A stretch of DNA of 64,000 nucleotides from Rhodovibrio sodomensis (GCF_016583645.1 NZ_NRRL01000008.1:22499-86498), one strand, 5' to 3'; positions 53,931 through 62,776 are shown, counted from the stretch's first letter. The notes: generated from the sequence alone by a model not told the origin. Program-made: numbers and translations.

Positions 53931-54871
53931 GCGACAAGACCGACGACACCGGCGCCGCCGACGGCGCTGCGGCCCAGCGGGTCGCCAAGCTGATCGCGCG
54001 CGCGGGCGTCTGCTCCCGGCGCGAGGCCGAGCGGCTGATCGAGCAGCGGCGCGTGGCGGTCGACGACCAGACCCTGACAACCCCCGCCGTCACGGTCGAC
54101 GACCCCCAGCGGATCACGATCGACGGCGAACGCCTGCCCCAGCCCGAGCCGACCCGGATCTTCCGCTTCCACAAGCCGAGCGGCGTGGTCACGACCGAAC
54201 GCGATCCCGAGGGCCGGCGGACGATCTACGAGGTGCTGCCCGACGGGCTGCCGCGGCTGATGCCGGTCGGGCGGCTCGACCTGACCTCCGAAGGGCTGCT
54301 GCTGCTGACCAACGACGGCGCGCTGAAGCGCCGGCTGGAGCTGCCGGACACCGGCTGGATCCGGCGCTACCGCGTGCGCGTGTTCGGCGACCCCGACGCC
54401 GACCAGCTGGCGACCCTGCAGCAGGGCATCACGGTCGATGGCGTGCGCTACGGCTCGATCGACGCGCAGGTCGATAGCAAGGCGGGCGCCAACACCTGGG
54501 TCACGGTCTCCCTGCGCGAAGGCCGCAACCGCGAGGTCCGGCGGGTGATGGAGCACCTGGGCTACCGGGTGAACCGGCTGCTGCGGGTCGCCTACGGCCC
54601 GTTCCAGCTGGGGTCGATGAAGCCAGGCGAGGTCAAGGAGGTGCCGCCCAAGGTGCTGGCCGAACAGCTGGGCCTGGCGCAGTCGCCCGAGCGCAAGGTC
54701 GGCACCGCCAAGGCCAAGCCGCCGAAGAACGCGCGCAAGCCGGACAAGCCGCGCAAGCCCGCCGGTGGCAAGCCGGGCAACAAGCCGGCGGGCCGCGCGG
54801 CCAATCGCGACCCCCAGGGCCAGCAGGACAAGCAGAGCAAGCCGCATGCGCATCGTCGCCGGACGTCATAG
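53927..54871 (+). CDS. RluB/RsuA-family rRNA pseudouridine synthase
   Basis: Protein of 314 residues. The S4 RNA-binding domain is at about residues 17-65 (RVAKLIARAGVCSRREAERLI). The catalytic domain has the Asp of GRLDLTSEGLLLLTNDG near residue 125 and the REGRNREVRRVMEHLG segment near 205. It modifies 23S rRNA if RluB-like. The last 70 residues are a Lys/Pro/Arg tail, common in alphaproteobacterial members. It overlaps the amidotransferase upstream and rsmD downstream by 26 bases. Confidence 0.93.
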   Translation: MSDKTDDTGAADGAAAQRVAKLIARAGVCSRREAERLIEQRRVAVDDQTLTTPAVTVDDPQRITIDGERLPQPEPTRIFRFHKPSGVVTTERDPEGRRTIYEVLPDGLPRLMPVGRLDLTSEGLLLLTNDGALKRRLELPDTGWIRRYRVRVFGDPDADQLATLQQGITVDGVRYGSIDAQVDSKAGANTWVTVSLREGRNREVRRVMEHLGYRVNRLLRVAYGPFQLGSMKPGEVKEVPPKVLAEQLGLAQSPERKVGTAKAKPPKNARKPDKPRKPAGGKPGNKPAGRAANRDPQGQQDKQSKPHAHRRRTS

Positions 54872-55412
54872 GGGCCGGCCGCTGAGCGCGCCCGCGGGCG
54901 AACAGACCCGCCCGACCAGCGCGCTGACCCGCGAATCCGTGTTCAACATCCTGACCCACGGCAAGTTCGCCGCGGACGGCGACCCCTTGCCGGGCGCGAT
55001 GGTCCTGGACGGCTTCGCCGGCGCCGGCGCCAACGGGCTGGAGGCGCTTTCCCGCGGGGCCGCGCACGCCGTGTTCATGGAAAGCCAGGCGGCGGCGATT
55101 TCGGCCCTGCGGGAGAACCTGAGGACGCTCGGCGAGCAGCAGAACGCCACGATCGTGCACGGCGACTGCCTGCATCCGCCGCGCGCCACCCGCGCCTGCG
55201 ACCTGGTGATCCTGGACCCGCCCTACCGCCAGGGCATGGCGCCGCCGGCGATGCGCGCCCTCTGGTCCAGCGGCTGGATCGCCGCGGACGCACTGGTCGT
55301 TGTCGAATTGATGAAGACCGAGGACCTGAGCGTTCCCGAGGGCTTCGAGGAGATCGAAACCCGCAAGTACGGCAAGGCCAAGGTGGTCTTCCTGCGCGCG
55401 CCCGAGCGCTGA
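54846..55412 (+). CDS. rsmD: 16S rRNA (guanine966-N2)-methyltransferase
   Basis: SAM-dependent methyltransferase of 188 residues. It starts MRIVAGRHRGRPL, the normal RsmD opening, then TRPTSALTRESVFNIL, the glycine loop VLDGFAGAGANGLEALSRGA, and the catalytic DPPY in LVILDPPYRQG. It modifies G966 of 16S rRNA. It starts inside the end of the pseudouridine synthase gene; the two rRNA-modification genes are a common pair. Confidence 0.95.
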   Translation: MRIVAGRHRGRPLSAPAGEQTRPTSALTRESVFNILTHGKFAADGDPLPGAMVLDGFAGAGANGLEALSRGAAHAVFMESQAAAISALRENLRTLGEQQNATIVHGDCLHPPRATRACDLVILDPPYRQGMAPPAMRALWSSGWIAADALVVVELMKTEDLSVPEGFEEIETRKYGKAKVVFLRAPER

Positions 55413-55418
55413 AGCGCC

Positions 55419-55516
55419 TGTAGGGTGTTTTCCGTAAGGGTGGCTTCGCGCCAGCAACCCACCTTTTGAGGCCGCGTCACGGCGGATTGCCGCTTACAGG
55501 GCTAATCCGCCCTACA
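55419..55516. repeat. REP-like element with TGTAGGG/CCCTACA ends
   Basis: Outer arms TGTAGGG (55419-55425) and CCCTACA (55510-55516), with an inner hairpin GGCGGATT/AATCCGCC at 55481-55511. This type of GGCGGATTA-loop-TAATCCGCC element is common in many proteobacteria. It lies just after rsmD. It is not related by sequence to families 1 and 2. Confidence 0.75.
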
Positions 55517-55549
55517 AGAGCCTCTTCGCCTCGGCGGCGGACAGGGAAC

Positions 55550-55587
55550 AAAAATCCCCCGGCACGGCGCATGGCCGTGCCGGGGGG
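55550..55587 (-). terminator. Rho-independent terminator of livK
   Basis: On the minus strand a 13-bp GC stem (CCCCCGGCACGGC pairing with GCCGTGCCGGGGG) with a tiny loop is followed by ATTTTTG, 24 bp after the livK stop. Stem and T-run both fit. Confidence 0.85.
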
Positions 55588-55610
55588 AGCCACCTCGGGT
55601 CGGGCGCGGT

Positions 55611-56798
55611 TTAGCTGCCGGAGACGGTGTAGTCCCGCAGCTTGCCGTCCTTGAAGATCTTCCGCTGATAGCTCTCGCTTTTCTGCATGCCGTTCTCGTT
55701 GACGGCCTTGTCGCCGGTCACGCCCCGGTAATCGTCGGCGACCTCATGCAGCGCCTCGGCGATCTGCTTGGGCTTGGTGGAGCCGGCCTGGTCGATCGCC
55801 AGCATCGCCATCATCGCCGCGTCGTAGGCGTAGCCGCCGAACGCGGTCAGCGGCGCCTCGCCGAACTCCCGTTCGTAGGCCTCGGCGTACTCGGTGTCGT
55901 AGAAGTTGCTGTCGACGCCGACCACAAGGCCCTTGATACCCTCGGCGACCTGCGGGATCTCCTTCACCTCGTTGGACCACATGGTCATGTAGTCAGCGTA
56001 CCAGCCCTTGGGCATCTCCTTGCCGCTCTCGTACATCTGGCGGAGGATCAGCCGCGCCTCGGTGCCGTAGGCGGTGAAGAAGCCGGCCTTGGTGTCGCCG
56101 CGGAACAGCTGCTTGATCTCCGGGCGGTAGTCCGACTTGTTCAGCTCATAGCGCACCGTTCGGGTGCACGCGCCGCCGGCCTGCTTGACCGTCTTGCAGG
56201 CGTTCAGCTCCAGCCCGACGCCGAACGGGTTGTTCGGGGTGATCGAGGCGAACTTCTTCACCCCGCTGTCCTGCATGGCGAACTGGGCGAGTTCGGCGCC
56301 CATGATGTTGTCCAGGCCGATCGCGTTGAACATATACGGCCCGATCTCCGCCAGTTTGGGCGAAGTCGAGCCGACCGAGATCTGCACGGTCTGGTTCCTG
56401 TTGGTGAACTGGCCGGTCGGCACCGAGATGCCGGAGGAGAACTCGCCGATCACGACCGGCACGTCGTCGACGTTGACCAGCTTGCGGACCGCATCCATCG
56501 CGGAGGCCGGCCGGCTTTCGGTGTTCTCCACGATCACCTCGACCTGGCGGCCGTCGAGCAGGCCCGGACCGAGCTTGCGGGTTTCGCCGCCGTCCATCGG
56601 CACTTCGTAGCCGTTGTTGACCCGCTGGACGGCCAGCTGCATGCCGCGTTCCATGTCCTGACCGACCACCGCGTTGGTGCCGGTCAGCGAGGTCAGCTGA
56701 CCCAGCTGAATCGGCTCGCCCGCCGCCGGGCCGGCGCTCAGGCCGGCCGTCGCGGCCAGCGCAACCACGCTGGCAACCGTACGTTTCAGACTGTGCAT
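55611..56798 (-). CDS. livK: Branched-chain amino acid type ABC transporter, periplasmic binding protein (LivK-like)
   Basis: Binding protein of 395 residues. The signal peptide is residues 1-27, cleaved near AAG-EP. The mature start EPIQLGQLTSLTGTNAVVGQD is the usual type I periplasmic fold opening. FSSGISVPTGQFTNRNQTVQI and the FGGYAYDAAMMAMLAID segment are typical. The ATG has AAGGGAGG about eight bases upstream. It is separated from livF by 312 bp that carry a promoter candidate, so it may be made in excess of the permease, as is common. Substrates could be amino acids, amides or urea. Confidence 0.9.
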   Translation of the reverse strand: MHSLKRTVASVVALAATAGLSAGPAAGEPIQLGQLTSLTGTNAVVGQDMERGMQLAVQRVNNGYEVPMDGGETRKLGPGLLDGRQVEVIVENTESRPASAMDAVRKLVNVDDVPVVIGEFSSGISVPTGQFTNRNQTVQISVGSTSPKLAEIGPYMFNAIGLDNIMGAELAQFAMQDSGVKKFASITPNNPFGVGLELNACKTVKQAGGACTRTVRYELNKSDYRPEIKQLFRGDTKAGFFTAYGTEARLILRQMYESGKEMPKGWYADYMTMWSNEVKEIPQVAEGIKGLVVGVDSNFYDTEYAEAYEREFGEAPLTAFGGYAYDAAMMAMLAIDQAGSTKPKQIAEALHEVADDYRGVTGDKAVNENGMQKSESYQRKIFKDGKLRDYTVSGS

Positions 56799-56890
56799 CA
56801 CGGTGCCTCCCTTGGTCCTGCCGCCGCCGGACCCTGGAGGCCGCTTGCCGCCACGCGGCCCGGCTCGGGCGGCGTTCGGATTCTGTGTCG

Positions 56891-56939
56891 CGGGCAAGAT
56901 GCTGAGCGGCGGGACCGCGTTTGCCCTGATGCTTGCCCG
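56891..56939. other. Hairpin resembling a decayed family 1 half-element
   Basis: CGGGCAAGATGCTGAGCGG to CCTGATGCTTGCCCG. The outer stem is CGGGCAAG/CTTGCCCG. Compared with hairpin A (GAGCAAGATGCTGAAAGG), the A to G change at the second base is matched by T to C at the far end, so pairing is kept. It lies in the livK upstream region. Confidence 0.4.
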
Positions 56940-57053
56940 GTCTTCTGGACGTCCCGCCGGCGCGGCTGTGGCCGTGCCTGCGCGCCGGCCGCTTCGTCAC
57001 GCCATGGGCCCGGTTCACGCGGTCCGGGTCTTGTTGTTGTCGCGTTACCGGCA

Positions 57054-57082
57054 GAGATAGCAATCACTGGCCCGGTTGTTAA
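57054..57082 (-). promoter_or_regulatory. Candidate livK promoter
   Basis: On the minus strand: TTAACA, 17 bases, TATCTC, about 255 bp before the livK ATG, just after livF. The -35 matches five of six; the -10 matches only in part. Confidence 0.35.
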
Positions 57083-57110
57083 CCCGGTGGCGGGTTGAGC
57101 GGTGCTCGGG

Positions 57111-57839
57111 TCAGCCGTCGGCTTCCGCCACCTGACCGCCGAGGTAGGCCTGGCGGATCTTGTCGTCGTTCAGGATATCCTGCGCCTTGCCGTCGAAGGC
57201 GTTGCGCCCGTCCGCCAGCACGTAGCCGCGGTGGGAGATCTCGAGCGAATGCTGGGCCTCCTGCTCGACGATCAGGATGGTGCGGCCTTCGGCGTTGATC
57301 GCCTGCACCTTCTGGAACACCTCGTCGGCCATCTGCGGGCTGAGCGCGGCGCTTGGTTCATCGAGCATCAGCAGGTCCGGCTCGGTCATCAGCGCGCGCG
57401 CCATGGCGAGCATCTGCCGTTCGCCGCCGCTCATCGTCTTGACCCGCTGCTTGCGCCGTTCGGCCAGGCGCGGGAAGCCCGCGTACTGCGCCTCCATGCG
57501 CTGCTTCAGCGTGCCCTTGGCGAGCGTGTAGCCGCCCATCCGCAGGTTCTCCTCCACGCTGAGCGAGGGGAACACGTTGTCCAGCTGGGGTACGTAGGCG
57601 ATCCCCTGGACCACCCGCTGGTCCGGACGCAGCCGGCTGACGTCCTCGCCCTGGAAGCGGATCTGCCCGGCGGTCGGATACAGGTAGCCCATCACCGCCT
57701 TCAACAGGGTCGACTTGCCCGCCCCGTTCGGGCCGATGATGGTCACGATCTCCTGCTTCTCGGCGTGCAGGTCGACCTCGGTCAGCACCTGCGTCTCGCC
57801 GTAGCCGCAGGTCAGCCCGTCGACGTCGATCACGGCCAT
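57111..57839 (-). CDS. livF: Branched-chain amino acid type ABC transporter ATPase (LivF)
   Basis: ATPase of 242 residues. Walker A is GPNGAGKSTLLKAVMG near residue 37, the signature MSGGERQMLAMARALM near 138, Walker B LLMLDEPSA. It starts MAVIDVDGLTCGYGETQVL, the LivF opening. It follows livG with a 52-bp gap and is the last gene of the livHMGF run. Confidence 0.95.
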   Translation of the reverse strand: MAVIDVDGLTCGYGETQVLTEVDLHAEKQEIVTIIGPNGAGKSTLLKAVMGYLYPTAGQIRFQGEDVSRLRPDQRVVQGIAYVPQLDNVFPSLSVEENLRMGGYTLAKGTLKQRMEAQYAGFPRLAERRKQRVKTMSGGERQMLAMARALMTEPDLLMLDEPSAALSPQMADEVFQKVQAINAEGRTILIVEQEAQHSLEISHRGYVLADGRNAFDGKAQDILNDDKIRQAYLGGQVAEADG

Positions 57840-57891
57840 GGGCTTGCCTCTCCCCTTACGCGTGGGCTGCCCGACGCGGCGGCGGGTCCCC

Positions 57892-58665
57892 TCACCGCCC
57901 GCTCTGCCGGGCGAGGTAGGCGCGCAGCACGTCGTCGCGCTGCAGCACCTCGTCGGTCGCGCCGCTGGCGATGATCTGCCCGGCGTCCAGCACGGTGACG
58001 CTGTCGCACAGCCGGCGGACGACCTGCATGTTGTGCTCCACGATCAGGAAGTTCTGACCCTGGCTCTGAAGCGCGCGGATCACGCCGACGATGCCGTCGA
58101 TCAGCCGCGGGTTCACGCCGGCGACCGGCTCGTCCAGCAGCAGCAGTTTGGGCCGCACCATCAGCGCCTGACCCATCATCAAAAGTTTCTTCTGCCCGCC
58201 GGAGAGCGAGCCCGCCGGCGTGTCCGCCTGGTGGTCCAGCTTGATCTGCGCCAGGATCTCCCAGGCGCGCTCGAGCGCCTGATCCTCCTGCCGGCGGATC
58301 GCCCCCGGGCGGAACAGCGCGGCCAGCACGCCCTCGCCGACCTGCTGCTGCGGGGCGAGCAGCAGGTTTTCCATGACCGTCATCGCCTGCGGGTTCAGGC
58401 TGGCCTGGAAGGTCCGGACCAGCCCGCGCCGGGCAATCCGGTCGGGGCTCAACCCATCGATCCGCGCGCCGTCGAACCGGACCTCGCCGACGTCGGGCGC
58501 GGCGAAGCCGGAGATCACGTTGAACAGCGTCGTCTTGCCCGAGCCGTTCGGCCCGATCAGCCCGGCCACGCCGCCGGCGCGCACTTCCAGCGAGACGCCG
58601 TCGAGCGCGGTCAGCCCGCCGAAGGATTTGCGCACGTTGTCGGTCTGCAGCAGCGGTTCGGCCAT
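57892..58665 (-). CDS. livG: Branched-chain amino acid type ABC transporter ATPase (LivG)
   Basis: ATPase of 257 residues. Walker A is GPNGSGKTTLFNVISG near residue 37. The LivG-type insertion with RRGLVRTFQASLN is present. The signature is LSGGQKKLLMMGQALM near 155, Walker B LLLLDEPVAGVNP. It begins four bases after the livM stop, so the two are co-translated. Confidence 0.95.
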   Translation of the reverse strand: MAEPLLQTDNVRKSFGGLTALDGVSLEVRAGGVAGLIGPNGSGKTTLFNVISGFAAPDVGEVRFDGARIDGLSPDRIARRGLVRTFQASLNPQAMTVMENLLLAPQQQVGEGVLAALFRPGAIRRQEDQALERAWEILAQIKLDHQADTPAGSLSGGQKKLLMMGQALMVRPKLLLLDEPVAGVNPRLIDGIVGVIRALQSQGQNFLIVEHNMQVVRRLCDSVTVLDAGQIIASGATDEVLQRDDVLRAYLARQSGR

Positions 58666-58669
58666 GACC

Positions 58670-59599
58670 CTAGTCGCTCCCCTGCCGCCTGCGGGTGTGG
58701 GCGTAGCGGCGCACGCGCTCGGGCACCAGGCCGTTCGGCAGGAACATGATCACCAGGATGATCAGCACGCCGATCGCCACCATGCGCAGGGAGCCCAGCG
58801 TATCGGCGTCGATCGGCACTGCACCGGCGAGGAACCGGGTGGAGTTGTAGATCGCCTGGATGATCAGCGAGCCGACCAGCGCGCCCAGGTGGTTGCCGGC
58901 CCCGCCCAGGATCACCATCGACCAGACGATGAAGGTCTCCAGCGGCTTGAAGTAGGTCGGATCGACGAAGGCGTTGAAGTGCGCGTACAGCACCCCCGCC
59001 AGCCCGGCGACGCCGCCGCCCAGCGCCATCGCGCGGATGCGCAGCCAGCGCGCGTCCTTGCCCAGCGCCCGCGGCACCTCGTCGCCCTCCCGGATCGCCT
59101 TCAGCGCGCGGCCGAACGGCATTCCGGTCAGCCACTGCACCAGCCCCCAGGAAAGCGCCACGAACCCTGCGACGAGGACCAGATAGAAGATGCCGAATCC
59201 TTGGTTGCCCAGCGTGTCCAACAGCGGCTGCGGGATGTCGGAATAGCCGTGCGGGCCGCCCTGGTAGGTGCCGCCGATCGTGGTGTTCTTGAAGAACAGC
59301 CGCACGATCTCCGCCGCCGCCAGGGTGGAGATCGCCCAGTAGTCCTGCTGCAGGTGCGCCGTCGGCAGCGCGATCAGCGCGCCGAACGCCGCCGCCAATA
59401 GCACCCCGCCGATCAGCCCGACGACGACGTTGGTCCCAACCACGACCGTCAGGATCGTCGAGCCGTAGGCGCCCAGCATGAAGAACGCGATGTGGCCCAG
59501 GTTGACCAGGCCGGTCAGGCCGTACTGCAGGTTCAGGCTGAGCGCCAGGATCGCCCAGATGCCAATGATCGTGAGCAGGTAGGTCAGGAACTCGATCAT
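58670..59599 (-). CDS. livM: Branched-chain amino acid type ABC transporter permease (LivM)
   Basis: Inner-membrane permease of 309 residues with eight or more helices. Typical parts are ILALSLNLQYGLTGLVNLGHIAFFMLGAYGS near residue 17 and the cytoplasmic loop PFGRALKAIREGDEVPRALGKDARWLRI, then GGAGNHLGALVGSLI. Its ATG overlaps the livH stop by four bases. The C-terminal tail RVRRYAHTRRRQGSD is basic. Confidence 0.95.
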   Translation of the reverse strand: MIEFLTYLLTIIGIWAILALSLNLQYGLTGLVNLGHIAFFMLGAYGSTILTVVVGTNVVVGLIGGVLLAAAFGALIALPTAHLQQDYWAISTLAAAEIVRLFFKNTTIGGTYQGGPHGYSDIPQPLLDTLGNQGFGIFYLVLVAGFVALSWGLVQWLTGMPFGRALKAIREGDEVPRALGKDARWLRIRAMALGGGVAGLAGVLYAHFNAFVDPTYFKPLETFIVWSMVILGGAGNHLGALVGSLIIQAIYNSTRFLAGAVPIDADTLGSLRMVAIGVLIILVIMFLPNGLVPERVRRYAHTRRRQGSD

Positions 59600-60501
59600 C
59601 GCCGCGCCGCCCCCATGATGCCCTGCGGGCGCAGCAGCAGCACCGCGATCAGGAAGACGAACGCGATCGCCGGCTTATAGCCCGCGGGGATGAACAGGAA
59701 GTCCCGGTCGACACCGACCAGGGACCCGAGGAAGGCGAAGTTGATCGACAGCCCGACGTTCTCGGCGAAGCCCAGCACCAGCGCGCCCAGCATGGCGCCG
59801 TACGGCGAGCCGATGCCGCCCAGGATCGCCGCGCAGAACACCGGCACGATCACCGAGAAGCCCATCATCGGATAGATCTGCGTATCCAGGCCCAGCAGGA
59901 TGCCGCCCAGGCCGGCGAACGCGCTGCCGATGAACCAGACCGCGCGGATGATCCGTTCGGTGAAGATGCCGCTCGCCTGCGCCAGGTTCGGGTTGTCCGC
60001 GGCCGCGCGCATCGCCACGCCCAGCTTGGTGTAGGTCAAGAGGCCGTGGAAGATCAGCATGCAGGCGACCGCCGAGGCGATGATCACCAGCTGCACGGTG
60101 GTCACGCTCGCGCCCAGGACCTCCATCGGCGCCTGCAGGGGCAGCGGAAAGTTGCGCGGACTGGGCCCGAAGATCGCGCGCAGCGTCTCCCGGATCGCGA
60201 TGCCGAGCGCGAAGGCCGCGATCATCAGCATGATCGGCGAGCGGTCGCGCAGGTGCTGGAACACCAGTCGATCGGCCAGGATGCCCGCACCGCCGCAGAC
60301 CGCGATCCCGATCACCGCGCTCAGCGCCAGCGGCAGTCCGGCCACGGTGGCGCCGGCGAGCGCGACGTAGGCGCCCAGCGGCGCGAACTCGACGTGGGCG
60401 AAGTTCGGGAACCGCAGCACCGAGTAGACCATCGTCAAGCCCACGGCCAGCAGGGCCAGGGTCGAGCTGCGGATCAGGCTGTCGAAGATGATCTGAGCCA
60501 C
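59596..60501 (-). CDS. livH: Branched-chain amino acid type ABC transporter permease (LivH)
   Basis: Permease of 301 residues with eight or so helices. STLALLAVGLTMVYSVLRFPNFAHVEF near residue 12 and the AAADNPNLAQASGIFTERI cytoplasmic loop are typical, as is GGIGSPYGAMLGALVLGFAEN. I chose the GTG at 60501 (VAQIIFDSLIRSS), with AGGA upstream; another in-frame GTG 39 bases earlier adds residues of no family type. It is first in the run; no promoter was recognised upstream. Confidence 0.92.
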   Translation of the reverse strand: MAQIIFDSLIRSSTLALLAVGLTMVYSVLRFPNFAHVEFAPLGAYVALAGATVAGLPLALSAVIGIAVCGGAGILADRLVFQHLRDRSPIMLMIAAFALGIAIRETLRAIFGPSPRNFPLPLQAPMEVLGASVTTVQLVIIASAVACMLIFHGLLTYTKLGVAMRAAADNPNLAQASGIFTERIIRAVWFIGSAFAGLGGILLGLDTQIYPMMGFSVIVPVFCAAILGGIGSPYGAMLGALVLGFAENVGLSINFAFLGSLVGVDRDFLFIPAGYKPAIAFVFLIAVLLLRPQGIMGAARR

Positions 60502-60676
60502 CGGTGGCCGTCCTATCTTCCTGGTCGTTGCGCCCGACACGAGCGTGTGGCCTGCGACCGTCCGGCGCGGCCGACCCCGATCTTCACCATAAACCGCACC
60601 CGGGTTTCAACGGGGGGCCTCGCCCGCTGGCGGTGCCGGGTTAGTATCCATGGGCGACCGCCCTGGTCCCGCAACT

Positions 60677-60787
60677 AATTCCCCTCCTCCGCTGGGGAGG
60701 AGGGGCTAGGGGAGGAGGATGCCGTGCTCTCGGCGACGTGCTCACCTCCTCTCCCTAGCCCGCTCCTCCCAGTGGAGGAGAGGGGAC
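60677..60787. repeat. Family 2 CTCC/GGAGG palindromic repeat, copy 2
   Basis: CCCCTCCTCC-GCTG-GGGAGGAGGGG at the left, then GCTAGGGGAGGAGG, a central part, and CTCCTCTCCCTAGCCCGCTCC with CAGTGGAGGAGAGGGG at the right. The whole is also a loose inverted repeat. It lies between livH and the threonine aldolase gene. Confidence 0.75.
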
Positions 60788-60839
60788 CCGCTGCACCGCT
60801 TCGCCCACCCGCCCACGACGCGCACGCAGGAAGCCGCCG

Positions 60840-61868
60840 ATGATCGACTTCTCCTCCGACACCCAGACCCGGCCGACCCGGGCGATGCGGGAAGCGGTGC
60901 TGGACGCCGAGACCGGCGACGAGCGCCACGATGCCTGCCCGACCACCCTGGACCTGAACCGGCGGGTCGCTGCGCTGTTCGGCATGGAGGCGGCGGTCTT
61001 CCTGCCGTCCGGCACGATGTGCAACGAGATCGCGATCGCGGTGCACACGCGCCCGGGGGACGAGGTGATCTGCGCCCGGGAAAGCCACATCATCTTCGCC
61101 GAAAGCGGCGGGCCGGCGGCGCTGTCGGGGGTGATGATGCACCCGCTGGACGCCGAGCGCGGCCTGTTCACGCCCGACCAAGTCGCGGCCGCGCTCCGTC
61201 CGCCGTCCAGCTTCGCCCCGCGCAGCCGTCTCCTGGTGACCGAGCAGACGTCCAACCTGGGCGGCGGTGCGGTCTGGCCGGTCGATCAGCTGAACGCGGT
61301 GGCGCGGACCGCCCGGGACCACGGCCTGGCGGCGCATCTGGACGGCGCGCGGGTGCTCAACGCCAGCGTCGCCACCGGCGTCCCGGCGGCCGATTACGCC
61401 CGGCATCACGACAGCGCCTGGCTCGCGTTCACCAAGGGGCTTGGCTGTCCGGTCGGCGCCGTGCTGGCGGGCAGCGCGCAGTTCATCCGCGACGCCTGGC
61501 TGCTGAAGCGCCGCTGGGGCGGGGCGATGCGCCAGACCGGTGTGCTGACGGCGATGTGCCTGCACGCCCTCGACCACCACGTCGACCGGCTGGCCGACGA
61601 CCACGCGATGGCCCGCGACCTGGGTGCCGACCTGGCCGCGGCGCCGATCGTCAAGCGCGTCCTGCCGGTGGAGACCAATATTGTCGTGGCGGAACTGGCC
61701 GACAGTGCCCCGGACGCGGACACCGTCTGCGCGCGCCTACGCGAGCGCGGCGTCAAGGTGGGCCGGATCGGCAGACGCAAACTGCGCCTGCTGACTCACC
61801 TGGACGCGAGCGTGGACGACGCGCGCGCCGCGGTGGCGGCGGTGCAGGGACTGACGGTGGAAGCGTAA
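60840..61868 (+). CDS. ltaE: Low-specificity L-threonine aldolase
   Basis: PLP enzyme of 342 residues that splits threonine or allo-threonine to glycine and acetaldehyde. It begins MIDFSSDTQTRPTRAMREA, the family opening. GDERHDACPTTLDLNRRVAALFG and FLPSGTMCNEIAIAVH follow. The PLP lysine is in WLAFTKGLGCPVG near residue 200. AGGAAG lies seven bases before the ATG. It is bracketed by two family 2 repeats. Confidence 0.94.
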   Translation: MIDFSSDTQTRPTRAMREAVLDAETGDERHDACPTTLDLNRRVAALFGMEAAVFLPSGTMCNEIAIAVHTRPGDEVICARESHIIFAESGGPAALSGVMMHPLDAERGLFTPDQVAAALRPPSSFAPRSRLLVTEQTSNLGGGAVWPVDQLNAVARTARDHGLAAHLDGARVLNASVATGVPAADYARHHDSAWLAFTKGLGCPVGAVLAGSAQFIRDAWLLKRRWGGAMRQTGVLTAMCLHALDHHVDRLADDHAMARDLGADLAAAPIVKRVLPVETNIVVAELADSAPDADTVCARLRERGVKVGRIGRRKLRLLTHLDASVDDARAAVAAVQGLTVEA

Positions 61869-61870
61869 CG

Positions 61871-61966
61871 GTTCCTTCTCCTCCCCTGGGAGGAGAGAGG
61901 AGGTTGCCCGCGGCACGGATGCGCGTGGTCCCTCCTCCCCTCGCCCCTCCTCCCACTGGACGAGGC
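61871..61966. repeat. Family 2 CTCC/GGAGG palindromic repeat, copy 3
   Basis: CTTCTCCTCCCCTGGGAGGAG at the left and CCTCCTCCCCTCGCCCCTCC with CACTGGACGAGG at the right, starting two bases after the ltaE stop. The central GCCCGCGGCACGGATGCG resembles the centre of copy 1 (GTCCGCGGCATAGACCCG). Its right arm has drifted (GGACGAGG for GGAGGAG). Confidence 0.7.
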
Positions 61967-62005
61967 GATCCGTGAAAGCCAGGAGGAGTTCGACGCCAGG
62001 CGCCT

Positions 62006-62182
62006 CTAGGCCTCCGCGGGCTCCAGCTCGCGCGCGCGGCTGTCGATCCGGGTGCGCAGGTCGCGAATGGCAGATTCGATCGCGCGCGTGTCGGCCGCGG
62101 TCTGCCGACCGTACTTACGCACACAGGCGAGCGCCTCGTCGAGCCGTTCGGTCTTGCTGGCGGTCGTCGTCGGATCGGTCAT
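62006..62182 (-). CDS. Small hypothetical protein, probably helical
   Basis: Open frame of 58 residues on the minus strand: MTDPTTTASKTERLDEAL, then ACVRKYGRQTAADTRAIE, and a tail RAREL EPAEA. It is highly charged and likely alpha-helical or coiled coil. AGGGGACC lies about nine bases before the ATG. It is not recognised. It runs in the same direction as the next small frame and the kinase gene upstream. Confidence 0.5.
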   Translation of the reverse strand: MTDPTTTASKTERLDEALACVRKYGRQTAADTRAIESAIRDLRTRIDSRARELEPAEA

Positions 62183-62260
62183 GCCGGTCGGGTCCCCTTT
62201 GGAACAACGTCGGGTCGGTGGAGCTCGGCCGGGCCCGAGGGAGCCCGGCGCCGCACGAAC

Positions 62261-62410
62261 TCAGATATGCGCGGCGTCGCCGGTGTCGTGCGTGCCGTCG
62301 AGCGCGCGGATCAGGTCGATCAGCTCGGACAGCTCGCGCGCGCTTTCCGGATCCTCTCCGGCGACGGCGCGCAGGCGGTCCACGGCGAGCCACAGGTTGA
62401 GGTTTTGCAT
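62261..62410 (-). CDS. Small hypothetical protein
   Basis: Open frame of 49 residues from the ATG at 62410: MQNLNLWLAVDRLRAVAG, then EDPESARELSELIDLIRALDG. It is amphipathic, probably helical, and acidic. GGGAG lies about nine bases upstream; an earlier in-frame ATG would add 11 basic residues. It is not recognised. It lies 78 bp before the other small gene on the same strand, so the two may be one transcript. Confidence 0.5.
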   Translation of the reverse strand: MQNLNLWLAVDRLRAVAGEDPESARELSELIDLIRALDGTHDTGDAAHI

Positions 62411-62776
62411 GGCGGCACGCGCTCCCTTCCGCTTGGCCCGCATCGGTCGCCTTGGACGGGGGCCTTGAACGTCGGCTCGGGTATTCGCATCCGGCGATCC
62501 GGCGACCCCGGCCTTTCGACACGGCGCAGACTGCCGAACCGATAGAAAAATGCCGATTCACTTTTTCCGTTGTTGCATTGCACAAAACTATTTCGACCGC
62601 GTTCGTCTGTCGGTGAACCGCCGATGAGCGCGTTTGCCTCGCGTTCGTGCGCAGACAATCTGCGACAACCGGGCGCACTTCAGGCGCGCGGGTACAAGAA
62701 AGCCCGGCACCGGAAGCGTCCGGTACCGGGCTTGCGGCCGCCGGCGAAGGCCGCCGAAGGCTGTTGGGGCGGGGGG
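62411..62776. other. 366-bp gap with AT-rich stretch and kinase terminator
   Basis: The part at 62530-62600 is the most AT-rich in this area and probably holds the promoter of the small minus-strand genes. The right end holds the hairpin listed separately. No gene was seen. Confidence 0.45.
62700..62733 (-). terminator. Terminator of the adenosine kinase gene
   Basis: AAGCCCGG-ACCGG with CCGGT-CCGGGCTT pairs as a 14-bp stem with one mismatch and a six-base loop, 44 bp after the kinase stop. On the minus strand it is followed by TCTTGT. Confidence 0.75.
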
